DNA of 64,000 nucleotides from JASLDZ01 sp964244065 (GTDB taxonomy: Bacteria; Pseudomonadota; Alphaproteobacteria; Caulobacterales; Caulobacteraceae). The stretch spans positions 62,001 through 126,000 of the forward strand of contig CAXTHH010000002.1 in NCBI GenBank assembly GCA_964244065.1, given 5' to 3'. Shown in pieces: positions 1-8,308 of this stretch (position 1 is the first letter of the stretch; each line of letters opens with the position of its first letter). A model generated the notes under the pieces. That model made no database searches, was not told the DNA's origin, and saw nothing but the letters and a program-made list of their open reading frames with translations. The position numbers and the translations under genes are program-made.

Positions 1-1
1 G

Positions 2-376
2 GCCCGCGACCTCGGCCGCGACCCCGCCGAGGCCGCGCGCATGTTCGCCGCGGCGGGGGACGCCTTCGGCTTCGACCGGCTGCGCGCCGCCGCCGCCGCC
101 CTGCCGGCCGCCGATCCCTACGAGCGCACCGCGCTCCGCGGCCTCGTCGCCGACCTCACCGCCGAGCAGACCGACCTGGCGCGCGCCGCCCTGGCGGGCG
201 CGCACCCCGCCGAGCCGGCGCCCGCCGCCCTGGAGCGCTGGGCCGCTCCCCGCGGCGAGGCGGTGGCGCGGGCGCGCCGCACGGTGGCGGAGATCGAGAC
301 GGGCGGCGGCGGCTGGACCTTCGCCAAGCTCACCATCGCCAACGCCGCCCTGCGCCAGGCGGCGTCCGTCGGTTGA
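2..376 (+). CDS. NAD-glutamate dehydrogenase, C-terminal fragment (5' part outside window)
   Basis: The open frame enters from the left edge without a start and ends at a TGA at 374-376. The visible 124 residues match what I know of the C-terminal tail of the large (about 1600-residue) bacterial NAD-specific glutamate dehydrogenase, which interconverts glutamate and 2-oxoglutarate. The clearest signature is the ending 'GGGWTFAKLTIANAALRQ', typical of that family, preceded by the helical ERTALRGLVADL segment. The catalytic domain is off-window, so the call rests on the tail alone. An internal ATG at 41 is not the real start. Confidence 0.8.
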   Translation, partial: ARDLGRDPAEAARMFAAAGDAFGFDRLRAAAAALPAADPYERTALRGLVADLTAEQTDLARAALAGAHPAEPAPAALERWAAPRGEAVARARRTVAEIETGGGGWTFAKLTIANAALRQAASVG

Positions 377-385
377 GCCCGGCCG

Positions 386-805
386 TCAGTCGGCCTTGAG
401 CAGGTCGGCGACCGTGATGTGGGACAGGCGGTCGGCCGCCGCGAGGTCGGCCGCCTCGATGGCGCGCAGGACCTGCCGGGGAATGCGCTCGCCCACCGGA
501 CAGCCCTTGGCGCCCGGCGGCGGACAGCCGAAGTGGGCGCAGCCATTCACCGCGCGGAGCACCTGGTCCAGCGTGATGGCGGTCGGCGCCAGCAGCAGCC
601 ACGCCCCGCCGGAGGCGCCGGCGCGCGTGCCGATCAGGCCCGCCCGGGCGAGCATGGCGGTGACCCGGCGCACCACCACCGGGTTGGTGGGCATGGAGGC
701 GGCCAGCGCCGCCGAGCTCACCGCCCCGCCCGGCGCGAAGGCGCCCGCGTGCGCCAGATAGGCGAGCGCATGGGCGGCGACAGGGAATCTCTGGCTGTCG
801 CTCAT
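386..805 (-). CDS. Rrf2 family transcriptional regulator
   Basis: This 139-residue protein has the Rrf2 layout. An N-terminal winged helix-turn-helix carries the 'MPTNPVVVRRV' recognition region and a GxxGG wing, followed by 'ITLDQVLRAVNG' leading to a cysteine-bearing loop. Cysteines at 89, 94 and 102 have spacing CX4CX7C and sit where IscR, NsrR and RirA bind Fe-S clusters. YwnA-like members usually keep only the last 'CPVG' cysteine. I chose the ATG at 805 because upstream codons lack family similarity. It is divergent from kup across 214 bp, so it may act on that region. Cofactor and target are unknown. Confidence 0.85.
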   Translation of the reverse strand: MSDSQRFPVAAHALAYLAHAGAFAPGGAVSSAALAASMPTNPVVVRRVTAMLARAGLIGTRAGASGGAWLLLAPTAITLDQVLRAVNGCAHFGCPPPGAKGCPVGERIPRQVLRAIEAADLAAADRLSHITVADLLKAD

Positions 806-904
806 GGCGGGCGGGCCGCGGCCTCCGGAACGCGGGCCAACCGTGCCCGCGGGTGTTCCAGTAGATAGGCGCGGCAGGGCCGCGATCAACGCGCGCCCTC
901 TCCG

Positions 905-933
905 TTGAACCGCCGGGCTAAACGGACTATCTC
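905..933 (+). promoter_or_regulatory. Candidate sigma-70-type promoter for kup
   Basis: A TTGAAC box (905-910) and a TATCTC box (928-933) are separated by exactly 17 bp. They lie about 90 bp upstream of the kup start codon in the divergent gap with the Rrf2 gene. This is a sequence-only prediction. Confidence 0.4.
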
Positions 934-1019
934 GGCGCGCCCGCCGTCGCGGGCTTTGTTTGGAGCGGAATCTTTCGTGCGGCGACCCCGCGACGACGGT
1001 GCGGCTCCGGAGGACGTCG

Positions 1020-3074
1020 ATGGCTGCTGAAGCCCCGGGCGCGGCCGCCGACGGCGACGCCCGCTCCACCGCCGGCGGGGAGAAGCCGGGGTTCCAGATC
1101 GCGCCCCCGTGCGACCCGCCGTCCGGCGACGTCTCCGCCGCCAACGCCGAGCACGTGCTGCACGGCAAGGACAAGCGAAAGCGCCGGCACGCCGGCTTCT
1201 GGGGACTGGCGCTCGGCTCCACGGGCGTGGTGTATGGCGACATCGGGACCAGCCCCCTCTACGCCTTCCGCGCGGCGCTGACCCCGCTGGAGGCGCGGGC
1301 GCGCGAGGCGGACGTGATCGGCGTCGTCTCCCTGGCGCTGTGGGCGATGATCCTGGTGGTCACGGTCAAGTACGTGCTGTTCGTCATGCGCGCCGACAAC
1401 AAGGGCGAGGGCGGCGTGCTCTCGCTGATGGCGCTGGCGCAGCGCGCGATCGGCCGCCGCACCCGGCTGGTGTTCGCGCTGGGCCTGATCGGCGCGGCGC
1501 TGTTCTACGGCGACAGCATCATCACCCCGGCCGTCTCGGTGCTGGGGGCGGAGGACGGGCTCAAGACGCTGCCGGGCATCGGGCCCAAGGTCACCGACAA
1601 GCTGATCATGATCATCAGCATCGTGATCCTGTTCGCCCTGTTCATGGTGCAGTCGCGCGGCACGGCGCGCATCGGCCTGCTGTTCGGGCCGGTGATGGTG
1701 GTCTGGTTCGTGGTGATCGCCGCGATGGGCGTGATGCACATCGCCGACGCGCCGGGCGTCTTCCAGGCGGTGAACCCCTGGTACGGGCTGCGCCTGATCG
1801 CGACCCACGGCTACATCGGCTTCCTTGTGCTCGGCTCGGTGTTCCTGACGGTCACGGGCGGCGAGGCCCTGTACGCCGACATGGGCCACTTCGGCCGCTG
1901 GCCGATCCAGGCGGCGTGGCTGTTCTTCGTGCTGCCCTGCCTGGCGCTGAACTACTTCGGCCAGGGCGCCTTCGTGCTGCACGCGCTGGAGACGGCGCGG
2001 GCGGCGGGCAAGCCGCTGGCCGACGCCAACTGGTTCTACCTGATGGCGCCCGACAACCTGCGCCTGCCGCTGGCGCTCCTGGCCACCTTCGCCTCGGTGA
2101 TCGCCAGCCAGGCGGTGATCACCGGCGCTTTCTCGCTGAGCCAGCAGGCGATCCTGCTGGGCCTCCTGCCCCGCATGAACGTGCGCCGGACGAGCGAGAC
2201 TCACACCGGCCAGATCTACCTGCCGCAGGTGAACCTGCTGCTGCTGGTGGGCGTGCTCGTGCTGGTGGTCATGTTCCGCACAGCCGACAGCCTGGCCCAC
2301 GCCTACGGCCTGGCGGTGACGGGCACCATGCTGGTGACCACGGTGCTGGCCTACATCGTCGCCCGGCGCATGTGGGGCTGGAAGATGTGGCAGGCGCTGG
2401 CCCTGGCCGCCCCGCTGGCGGTGCTGGACCTCACCTTCCTCTCGGCGAACCTGCTCAAGATCGCCTCCGGGGGCTGGTTCCCGATCCTGCTGGGGGGGGC
2501 GCTGTTCGTCATCATGTCCACCTGGGTGCGCGGCTCGCGCATCCTGACGGAGAAGACGCGGCGCGAGGCGATCCCGCTGGTGGACCTGATGCAGATGCTG
2601 CAGGCGCGGCGGCCGCACCGGGCGCCCGGCACCGCCATCTTCCTGACCAGCGACCCGGACCTGGCGCCGGTCGCGCTGATGCACAACCTGAAGCACAACA
2701 AGGTCCTCCACGACAAGAACGTGATCCTGACCGTGCGCACGGCCGAGACCCCGCGCGTGTCCGAGGCCAAGCGCGTCGAGATCATACCGATCAACGACGA
2801 CTTCCGAAAGGTGATCGTCAACTACGGCTTCATGGAAACGCCGAACGTGCCCAAGGCGCTGGGCGTATGCCGCAAGCAGGGGCTGAAGTTCGACATCATG
2901 TCGACAAGCTTCTTCCTGGGCCGTCGCTCGGTTGTGCCCTCGGCGCAGAGCGGCATGCCGCTCTGGCAGGACAACATCTACATCTTCCTGCTGAAGAACG
3001 CGACCAACCCGACGGACTTCTTCCGCATCCCGCCGGGCCGGGTGGTGGAGATGGGCGCGCAGGTCACGGTGTGA
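1020..3074 (+). CDS. kup: KUP-family potassium uptake protein
   Basis: This is a K+/H+ symporter of the inner membrane. The 684-residue product carries the family signature GSTGVVYGDIGTSPLY at residues 66-81, in the first of about twelve hydrophobic segments. A long cytosolic C-terminal domain ends in 'FFRIPPGRVVEMGAQVTV', typical of alphaproteobacterial Kup. I chose the ATG at 1020 because a strong GGAGG lies six bases upstream; an in-frame start at 960 has no such site. About 60 hydrophilic residues precede the first membrane segment, somewhat longer than in E. coli Kup (622 residues). Its last 11 bases overlap the convergent toxin gene. Confidence 0.95.
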   Translation: MAAEAPGAAADGDARSTAGGEKPGFQIAPPCDPPSGDVSAANAEHVLHGKDKRKRRHAGFWGLALGSTGVVYGDIGTSPLYAFRAALTPLEARAREADVIGVVSLALWAMILVVTVKYVLFVMRADNKGEGGVLSLMALAQRAIGRRTRLVFALGLIGAALFYGDSIITPAVSVLGAEDGLKTLPGIGPKVTDKLIMIISIVILFALFMVQSRGTARIGLLFGPVMVVWFVVIAAMGVMHIADAPGVFQAVNPWYGLRLIATHGYIGFLVLGSVFLTVTGGEALYADMGHFGRWPIQAAWLFFVLPCLALNYFGQGAFVLHALETARAAGKPLADANWFYLMAPDNLRLPLALLATFASVIASQAVITGAFSLSQQAILLGLLPRMNVRRTSETHTGQIYLPQVNLLLLVGVLVLVVMFRTADSLAHAYGLAVTGTMLVTTVLAYIVARRMWGWKMWQALALAAPLAVLDLTFLSANLLKIASGGWFPILLGGALFVIMSTWVRGSRILTEKTRREAIPLVDLMQMLQARRPHRAPGTAIFLTSDPDLAPVALMHNLKHNKVLHDKNVILTVRTAETPRVSEAKRVEIIPINDDFRKVIVNYGFMETPNVPKALGVCRKQGLKFDIMSTSFFLGRRSVVPSAQSGMPLWQDNIYIFLLKNATNPTDFFRIPPGRVVEMGAQVTV

Positions 3075-3372
3075 ACGGCCGCGACACGTCGCGGCCGCGG
3101 CGCAGGATGCGCAGGATCAGGACCCGGTCGGCCTCGACGCGGTAATAGATCGTCGCCGTCCGCTCGAAGGGAACGCTGCGCACGGCGCGACCGAACTCCT
3201 CCCGAACGCCGCCGCCGAGCGGCGCAAGGCCGATCCGCCCATAGCGACTCCTGATGCGTCCGATGTAGGCGCGGACCGCGCGCGTCGATGCGCCGTCGGA
3301 GGCTAGCCACCTTGCGATCGCATCGAGGTCCATCCGAGCCTCCTCGGACAACCGGACCGGCAGCGTCCTCAA
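3064..3372 (-). CDS. parE: RelE/ParE-type toxin
   Basis: The 102-residue basic protein has the ParE fold sequence pattern. It opens with 'LSEEARMDLDAIARWLAS', has a central 'RSRYGRIGLAPLGGGVREEFGRAVRS' strand region, and ends with 'TIYYRVEADRVLILRILRRGRD', close to the classic ParE/RelE C-terminus. ParE proteins poison gyrase and RelE relatives cleave mRNA; which applies here cannot be told. The likely start is a TTG at 3372, overlapping the antitoxin stop as TTGA, consistent with translational coupling. An internal ATG (MDLDAI) would remove the first strand. The 3' end overlaps kup by 11 bp. Confidence 0.8.
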   Translation of the reverse strand: MRTLPVRLSEEARMDLDAIARWLASDGASTRAVRAYIGRIRSRYGRIGLAPLGGGVREEFGRAVRSVPFERTATIYYRVEADRVLILRILRRGRDVSRPFTP

Positions 3373-3602
3373 CGCCCGTACTTGGCCTCAAGCTCGCGAT
3401 ACGTCTCTTCCATCCGGGCGTCGACCTCCTCCATCGTCAGCGCCGGCCGCGGATCGTTCAACGCTTCGTCGATCTTGGCTTTGATCTCGTCGAAGTTCGC
3501 CGCGATCCAGGCGTCCTCCTCCGCCTGCTCCTCGGGCGTGGGGTCGCGGTCGTCGTCCCAGTCGGCGGCGGTCTCGTGCAGCTCGGGGCGGTCGTCGGCC
3601 AT
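3369..3602 (-). CDS. Putative antitoxin partner of the RelE/ParE toxin
   Basis: The 77-residue, very acidic protein sits directly upstream of the toxin and overlaps it by four bases, the usual antitoxin-toxin order. The N-terminal half is rich in Asp/Glu ('ADWDDDRDPTPEEQAEEDAW'). The C-terminal half has 'EALNDPRPALTMEEVDARMEE', resembling the toxin-wrapping tail of type II antitoxins. I see no clear ribbon-helix-helix, so the DNA-binding part may be reduced. The function is inferred mainly from gene order and charge. ATG start at 3602. Confidence 0.7.
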   Translation of the reverse strand: MADDRPELHETAADWDDDRDPTPEEQAEEDAWIAANFDEIKAKIDEALNDPRPALTMEEVDARMEETYRELEAKYGR

Positions 3603-3633
3603 GGCGCGCAGCCTAACACGCCGGCCCGCTCGG

Positions 3634-3662
3634 TTGACCCCCCGCCCCCCCGTCCGTAAGCC
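3634..3662 (+). promoter_or_regulatory. Candidate promoter for argG
   Basis: TTGACC (3634-3639) and TAAGCC (3657-3662) are separated by 17 bp of C-rich sequence, about 40 bp upstream of the argG ATG. The -35 match is good and the -10 match is weak. Confidence 0.3.
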
Positions 3663-3701
3663 GCGCCGTCCGTCCCGCCGCCCTCTCCAGGACCGCCGCC
3701 C

Positions 3702-4943
3702 ATGTTCGCCGACAGCCGCCCCGTGAAGAAGGTGGTGCTCGCCTACTCCGGCGGGCTCGACACCTCCATCATCCTGAAGTGGCTGCAGACGGAGTACGGG
3801 GCGGAGGTGGTGACCTTCACCGCCGACCTGGGCCAGGGCGAGGAGCTGGAGCCCGCGCGCCGCAAGGCCGAGCTCCTGGGCATCCGGCCCGAGAACATCT
3901 TCATCGACGACCTGCGCGAGGAGTTCGTGCGGGACTTCGTCTTCCCCATGTTCCGCGCCAACACGGTCTACGAGGGCCAGTACCTCCTCGGCACCTCCAT
4001 CGCCCGGCCGCTGATCGCCAAGCGCCAGATCGAGATCGCCCGCCAGGTGGGCGCGGACGCCGTGTGCCACGGAGCCACCGGCAAGGGGAACGACCAGGTC
4101 CGCTTCGAGCTCGGCTACTACGCCCTGGAGCCCGACATCCGCGTCATCGCCCCCTGGCGCGAGTGGGAGTTCAAGTCCAGAGAGCGCCTGCTGGAGTTCG
4201 CCGAGCAGAACCAGATCCCCATCGCCAAGGACAAGCGCGGCGACGCCCCGTTCTCGGTGGACGCCAACCTTCTGCACAGCTCGAGCGAGGGCAAGGTGCT
4301 GGAGGACCCGGCGGTGGAGGCGCCCGAGTTCGTGCACATGCGCACCATCGCGCCCGAGGACGCGCCGGACACGCCCACCGTGTTCACGCTCGACTTCGAG
4401 CGCGGCGACCCGGTGGCGCTGGACGGCGAGCGCCTGTCGCCCGCCGCCATGCTCACGAAGCTGAATCAGCTCGGCCACGACAACGGCGTCGGCCGACTCG
4501 ACCTCGTGGAGAACCGCTTCGTCGGCATGAAGAGCCGCGGTGTCTACGAGACGCCGGGCGGCACGATCCTGCTGCACGCGCACCGGGGCATCGAGAGCAT
4601 CACCCTCGACCGCGGGGCCATGCACCTGAAGGACGAGCTGATGCCGCGCTATGCGTCGCTCATCTACAACGGCTTCTGGTGGAGCCCGGAGCGCGAGATG
4701 CTGCAGGCCGCCATCGACCACAGCCAGGCGCACGTGGCCGGGCGTGTCCGGGTGAAGCTCTACAAGGGCAACGTCGCCATCATCGGCCGCGAGAGCCCCT
4801 ACGCCCTCTACGACCAGGACCTCGTCACCTTCGAGGAGGGCTCCGGCTCGTACGACCAGCGGGACGCGGCGGGCTTCATCCGCCTGAACGCCCTGCGGCT
4901 GCGCGTGCTGGCGGGCCGCGACCGCCGCGCCGGGGTGCGCTGA
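3702..4943 (+). CDS. argG: Argininosuccinate synthase
   Basis: The enzyme condenses citrulline and aspartate with ATP in the penultimate step of arginine synthesis, in the cytoplasm. The PP-loop ATP-binding motif AYSGGLDTS is at residues 14-22. Later family blocks are also present: 'GATGKGNDQVRFE', 'DANLLHSSSEGKVLEDP', and 'GIESITLDRGAMHLKDELMPRYA'. The length of 413 residues is normal. The ATG at 3702 gives the standard N-terminus ahead of the PP-loop; an AGGA about ten bases upstream is a modest ribosome site. argE (12.1 kb) belongs to the same pathway but is not linked in an operon. Confidence 0.97.
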   Translation: MFADSRPVKKVVLAYSGGLDTSIILKWLQTEYGAEVVTFTADLGQGEELEPARRKAELLGIRPENIFIDDLREEFVRDFVFPMFRANTVYEGQYLLGTSIARPLIAKRQIEIARQVGADAVCHGATGKGNDQVRFELGYYALEPDIRVIAPWREWEFKSRERLLEFAEQNQIPIAKDKRGDAPFSVDANLLHSSSEGKVLEDPAVEAPEFVHMRTIAPEDAPDTPTVFTLDFERGDPVALDGERLSPAAMLTKLNQLGHDNGVGRLDLVENRFVGMKSRGVYETPGGTILLHAHRGIESITLDRGAMHLKDELMPRYASLIYNGFWWSPEREMLQAAIDHSQAHVAGRVRVKLYKGNVAIIGRESPYALYDQDLVTFEEGSGSYDQRDAAGFIRLNALRLRVLAGRDRRAGVR

Positions 4944-4953
4944 GGCTCGCGTC

Positions 4954-5163
4954 TTAGGCGTTCAGCCGCAGGAAGCTGAACACGGGATCGATCCGCGCGC
5001 GGAAGAAGGCGCCCTTGGAGGGCGCGGCCAGGAAGGCCGCGTGCGTCTCCGGCGGCACGGCGAAGTAGGCGTAGCCCTCGCCCGACCTGAAGCGGACCAG
5101 CAGCGTCCGTTCCCGGCCGAGGTAGCCGATCTCGGCGATGGCGGACGAGTCCACGGGGACCAT
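4954..5163 (-). CDS. KTSC domain-containing small protein
   Basis: The 69-residue protein matches the KTSC domain ('VDSSAIAEIGYLGRERTLLVRFRSGEGYAYFAVP', then 'APSKGAFFRARID'), a small domain of unknown exact role found alone or fused to RNA-related proteins. I chose the ATG at 5163, which begins MVPVDSS and has AGAGGAG nine bases upstream; a TTG at 5190 would add nine residues outside the domain. It is convergent with argG, with a 10-bp gap. Confidence 0.8.
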   Translation of the reverse strand: MVPVDSSAIAEIGYLGRERTLLVRFRSGEGYAYFAVPPETHAAFLAAPSKGAFFRARIDPVFSFLRLNA

Positions 5164-5266
5164 CCGTGCCCGCTCCTCTTGTCTGACCAAGACGTAACGT
5201 GCCTCCGCACGGGCCGCGTGACAGCGTGTCCGCAGGCTCCAAGGGGCATGCGAGGAGAAGGTTCAG

Positions 5267-6055
5267 ATGAAGCTCACGACCATCCTGGGGGCGGGGATCG
5301 CCGCGGCCGCCGCCCTGCCCGCCCTGGCGCAGGTTCCGTCGGCGCCGCCGGCGCCGCCCGCCCCGCCCGCGCCCGCCGCCGCCGTCGCGCCTCCGGCCCC
5401 GCCCGCTCCGCCGCTTGCACCCGCCGGGGGGGCCATGGTCTGGGGCTCCGGCGGCTCGGAGGTGATCAGCCGCAACGAGAACGGCCAGCGGATCACCATC
5501 GTCGCCCGCCGGCCGGGCTCCGGCATGAGCTGGGGCGGCGACGACACCCGCGAGGTGCTGTCCTACAAGGACGCCGACGGGAAGGACGTGCGCGTGTTCT
5601 CCAACAAGCCCGTCACCCGCGATCAGGTCGAGAAGATGCGCGCCGACGCCCGCGAGGCCGGCGCCCGCGCCCGCGCCGAGGGCGAGCGCGCCCGGGTCGA
5701 GGGTCAGCGCGCCCGCGAGGCGGGTCGCATGGCCCGCGAGGAGGGTCGCCGCGCCCGCGAGCAGTCGATCATCATCCGCCGGGAAGCGATGGACGACGCG
5801 CACCGCGCTATGGACGAGGCGATGCGCGGCCGCGACGTGGCCAACCTCGGCCGGCGCGACATGACCCTCTTCACCAGGCGCGGAGACGGGCCGATGGTGA
5901 TGATCGACGGCCAACGCCCGCCGGGCTTCGGCCCCGGCTTCCCCTTCGCCGCCGGCGGGCCGGACATGACCGCGCTGCGCGAGGAGATGCGCCAGCTGCG
6001 CGAGGAGCTGAAGAGCCTGCGCGCCGAGCTGGACCGCGAGCGCGGCCGCCGCTGA
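5267..6055 (+). CDS. Secreted Pro/Ala-rich protein with Arg/Glu/Ala coiled-coil, function unknown
   Basis: The 262-residue protein has a signal peptide of about 22 residues with an ALA-type cleavage site (ALPALAQ). A low-complexity Pro/Ala stretch follows to about residue 52. Next comes a small domain ('VISRNENGQRITIVARRPGS...SYKDADGKDVRVFSNKPVT'). A run of imperfect seven-residue ARxEGxR repeats at about 125-165 is predicted to form a charged helix. A second helix with ELKSLRAELDRE closes the protein. AGGAGAAGG lies upstream of the ATG. I do not recognise a family; periplasmic location is inferred. Confidence 0.75.
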   Translation: MKLTTILGAGIAAAAALPALAQVPSAPPAPPAPPAPAAAVAPPAPPAPPLAPAGGAMVWGSGGSEVISRNENGQRITIVARRPGSGMSWGGDDTREVLSYKDADGKDVRVFSNKPVTRDQVEKMRADAREAGARARAEGERARVEGQRAREAGRMAREEGRRAREQSIIIRREAMDDAHRAMDEAMRGRDVANLGRRDMTLFTRRGDGPMVMIDGQRPPGFGPGFPFAAGGPDMTALREEMRQLREELKSLRAELDRERGRR

Positions 6056-6102
6056 CACGGGCCCGCCTTGAGGCCGGGCGGCGGGCGGTCTAACCGCCGC
6101 CC

Positions 6103-6738
6103 GTGGTTCTTCCCGTCGACCCCGAACGGTTCGCCCTGTTCTCGGGGCTGATGGTGGCGCTGGCGGCGACGCCCGGCCCCGCCGTGCTGTTCTCCATCGC
6201 CAACGGCGTGCATCGTGGCGCGGCGGGCGTGCTGGCGGGGTGCGCGGGCATCGCGGCGGCGAGCCTGCTCTGGTTCCTGGGCGCCGGGGTGGGGCTGAGC
6301 GCTCTGATGCGCGCCGCGCCCTGGCTGTTCACGATCCTGACCTGGTTCGGCGTCGGCTATCTGCTGTGGCTCGGGCTCGGCAAGGTTCGCGCCGGCCTCG
6401 CCGGGACGGCGGTGGGCCCGCAGAGCGCGCGGGTGCGGCCGGGGCGCTCGCCCTTCGCGGACGGCTTCGCCGTGCAGGTGGCCAACCCCAAGATCGTGCT
6501 GTTCTTCTCCGGCGTGCTGCCGCCGTTCCTGGACGCCGCCCGCCCGCTGGCCCCGCAGCTGGCGCTGCTGGCGATTCCCGGGATCGGCATCGACTATCTC
6601 GGCCTCGCGCTCTACGGGCTGGGAGGTGCGGCGCTCGCCGACAGACTCCGCACGCCGTCGGGCGCCCGACACTTCTCGCTGGTCAGTGGATTTCTGCTGA
6701 TCGCGGCGGCGATTTTAATCGCGCTGACTCGCCGGTGA
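6103..6738 (+). CDS. LysE/RhtB-family amino-acid exporter
   Basis: The 211-residue hydrophobic protein has the LysE hallmark 'ALAATPGPAVLFSIANGVHRG' in its first membrane segment, five to six predicted membrane segments, and 'GVGYLLWLGLGKVRAGL' after the second hairpin. Members export amino acids or homoserine-lactone-like molecules; the substrate cannot be read from sequence. The GTG at 6103 retains the usual short N-terminus (PERFALFSGL); an internal ATG at 6151 would cut into the first membrane helix. There is no strong Shine-Dalgarno, and the start sits at the edge of a GC hairpin (6076-6102). Confidence 0.88.
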   Translation: MVLPVDPERFALFSGLMVALAATPGPAVLFSIANGVHRGAAGVLAGCAGIAAASLLWFLGAGVGLSALMRAAPWLFTILTWFGVGYLLWLGLGKVRAGLAGTAVGPQSARVRPGRSPFADGFAVQVANPKIVLFFSGVLPPFLDAARPLAPQLALLAIPGIGIDYLGLALYGLGGAALADRLRTPSGARHFSLVSGFLLIAAAILIALTRR

Positions 6739-6811
6739 CGCTGGAACGCGCGGGCCGCGCGCCTATTTGCTCCAGCAAGGGCGAACATTTCCTCCGGAGA
6801 CCTATCCGAAC

Positions 6812-7417
6812 ATGAAGCGCAGGCTTCTTCTTGCAGCGGCCGCGGCTGTCGGGGCGCTCGCCCTGTCGGCCTGCGAGACCGCTACCCCCTACCAGCCGCT
6901 GGGCGTGCGCGGCACGCGCGCCTCGGGCGGCTTCTACGAGACGCAGGTCGAGGCCAACCGCTTCCGCGTCGGCTTCCGCGGCAACTCGCTCACCTCGCGC
7001 GACCGCGTGGAGCGCTACCTGCTCTACCGCGCGGCCGACCTGACGGTGCAGCGCGGCTACGACTGGTTCACCGCGGTGGACCGCAACACCGAGCGCACCG
7101 ACCGCTACTACTCCACCGGCTTCGGCGGGTACGGCGGCTACGGCTACGGCGGGTGGGGCGGCTACTGGGGTCCGCGCTGGGGTTTCTACAACCGCGGCTA
7201 CGGCGGCTGGGGCTACGGCGGCTGGGGCGACCCCTTCTTCGGCGGGCGGTTCGGCTACGGCGCCGGCGGCTACGACCTGAACCAGATCAGCCAGTACGAG
7301 GCCACGGCCGAGATCCTGATGGGCAAGGGCCCGAAGCCGGCGGGCGACCGCCGCGCCTTCGACGCACGCCAGGTGATCGACAACCTGCGCACGGGCATCG
7401 AACTGCCCCAGCCGTAA
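6812..7417 (+). CDS. CC0125/CC1285-type lipoprotein
   Basis: The 201-residue lipoprotein has a lipobox LSAC with the acylated cysteine at residue 21. The folded segment 'PYQPLGVRGTRASGGFYETQVEANRFRVGFRGNSLTSRDRVERYLLYRAADLTVQRGYDWF' matches a family I know from Caulobacter as CC0125/CC1285. A Gly/Tyr/Trp-rich stretch at about residues 107-160 follows, then a conserved 'YEATAEILMGKGPKP...AFDARQVIDNL' end. It probably sits in the envelope; the role is unknown. The ATG at 6812 begins a clean signal sequence with CCGGAGA upstream. Confidence 0.85.
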   Translation: MKRRLLLAAAAAVGALALSACETATPYQPLGVRGTRASGGFYETQVEANRFRVGFRGNSLTSRDRVERYLLYRAADLTVQRGYDWFTAVDRNTERTDRYYSTGFGGYGGYGYGGWGGYWGPRWGFYNRGYGGWGYGGWGDPFFGGRFGYGAGGYDLNQISQYEATAEILMGKGPKPAGDRRAFDARQVIDNLRTGIELPQP

Positions 7418-7427
7418 GGCTGCGGAA

Positions 7428-7452
7428 GGGGAGCGGCCGTGCGCCGCTCCCC
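7428..7452. terminator. Stem-loop between convergent genes
   Basis: A perfect 10-bp GC-rich stem (7428-7437 with 7443-7452) with a 5-base loop lies in the 46-bp gap between the convergent lipoprotein and SDR genes. It lacks a clear T-tract on either strand, so a bidirectional terminator role is likely but not certain. Confidence 0.5.
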
Positions 7453-7463
7453 GCCTCCGAAGC

Positions 7464-8243
7464 TCAGCGCGGGGCCATGCGGATGGCGCCGTCCAGCCGC
7501 ACGGTCTCGCCGTTGAAGTAGCCGTTGCGGACCATCTCCAGCACCAGTGAGGCGTACTCCGGGGGGCTGCCCAGCCGCTTGGGGAAGGGCACGGAGGCGG
7601 CCAGGGCGTCTTTCACCTTGTCGCCCGCCGCGTTCATCAGGGGCGTCTCGAAGATGCCCGGCATGATCCCGCACACGCGGATCGCCTCGCCCGAGAGGTC
7701 GCGCGCCATGGGCAGGGTCAGCGCCTTGACGCCGCCCTTGCTGGCCGCATAAGCCGCCTGGCCGATCTGCCCGTCCTCCGCCGCCACCGAGGCGGTGTTG
7801 ACGATCACGCCGCGCTCGCCGTCCACAGGCTCCAGCGTCAGCATCCCCGCCGCGCTCTTGGCGGCCACGCGAAAGCTGCCGATCAGGTTGACCTGGATCA
7901 CGAACTCGAACGCCTGCAGCGGGAAGTGGCTGATCTCGCCCGTGTCGCGCTTGCGCCCGGCGGTCTTCACCGCGTTGCCCACGCCCGCGCAGTTGACGCA
8001 GATTCGCTCCTGCCCGTGCGCCGCCCGCGCCTTGGCGAAGGCGGCGTCCACCGAGGCCTCGTTGGTCACGTCCACCTCGCAGAACACGCCGCCGATCTCT
8101 GCGGCCGCCCGCTCGCCCGCCTCGGCGTTGCGGTCGAAGATCGCGACCTTGGCCCCCGCCTCGGCCAGCGCCCGCGCCGTGGCCAGGCCGAGGCCCGAGG
8201 CAGCCCCCGTCACCACCGCCGCCGTGTTCCCGTCGATGCGCAA
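7464..8243 (-). CDS. Short-chain dehydrogenase, type II 3-hydroxyacyl-CoA dehydrogenase-like
   Basis: The 259-residue classical SDR carries the NAD-binding TGAASGLG at residues 12-19, catalytic Ser152 in 'NTASVAA', Tyr165 and Lys169 in 'YAASK'. The usual NNAG motif reads NCAG. The body ('FEFVIQVNLIGSFRVAAKSAAGML' and 'FPKRLGSPPEYASLVLEMVRNGYFNGETVRLDGAIRM') matches 3-hydroxyacyl-CoA / 2-methyl-3-hydroxybutyryl-CoA dehydrogenases, so a role in fatty-acid or isoleucine breakdown is likely. The start appears to be TTG at 8243 (LRIDGN), with GGGAGAGG four bases upstream; no ATG is available. Confidence 0.85.
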   Translation of the reverse strand: MRIDGNTAAVVTGAASGLGLATARALAEAGAKVAIFDRNAEAGERAAAEIGGVFCEVDVTNEASVDAAFAKARAAHGQERICVNCAGVGNAVKTAGRKRDTGEISHFPLQAFEFVIQVNLIGSFRVAAKSAAGMLTLEPVDGERGVIVNTASVAAEDGQIGQAAYAASKGGVKALTLPMARDLSGEAIRVCGIMPGIFETPLMNAAGDKVKDALAASVPFPKRLGSPPEYASLVLEMVRNGYFNGETVRLDGAIRMAPR

Positions 8244-8308
8244 TGGACCTCTCCCGCGATCGGGCGTTCTCTGAGCCGACGCCCCCTGTGGCCCGAGCCT
8301 GTAGCACC

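Noticed and set aside
927..2711. 594-codon frame antisense to kup
   Set aside because: The product is a His/Gln/Arg-rich shadow with no family similarity, typical of the opposite strand of a high-GC gene.
6076..6102. GC hairpin just before the LysE-type gene as terminator or riboswitch
   Set aside because: A 9-bp GGC/GCC pairing is easy by chance at this base composition, and no T-tract or known motif is present.
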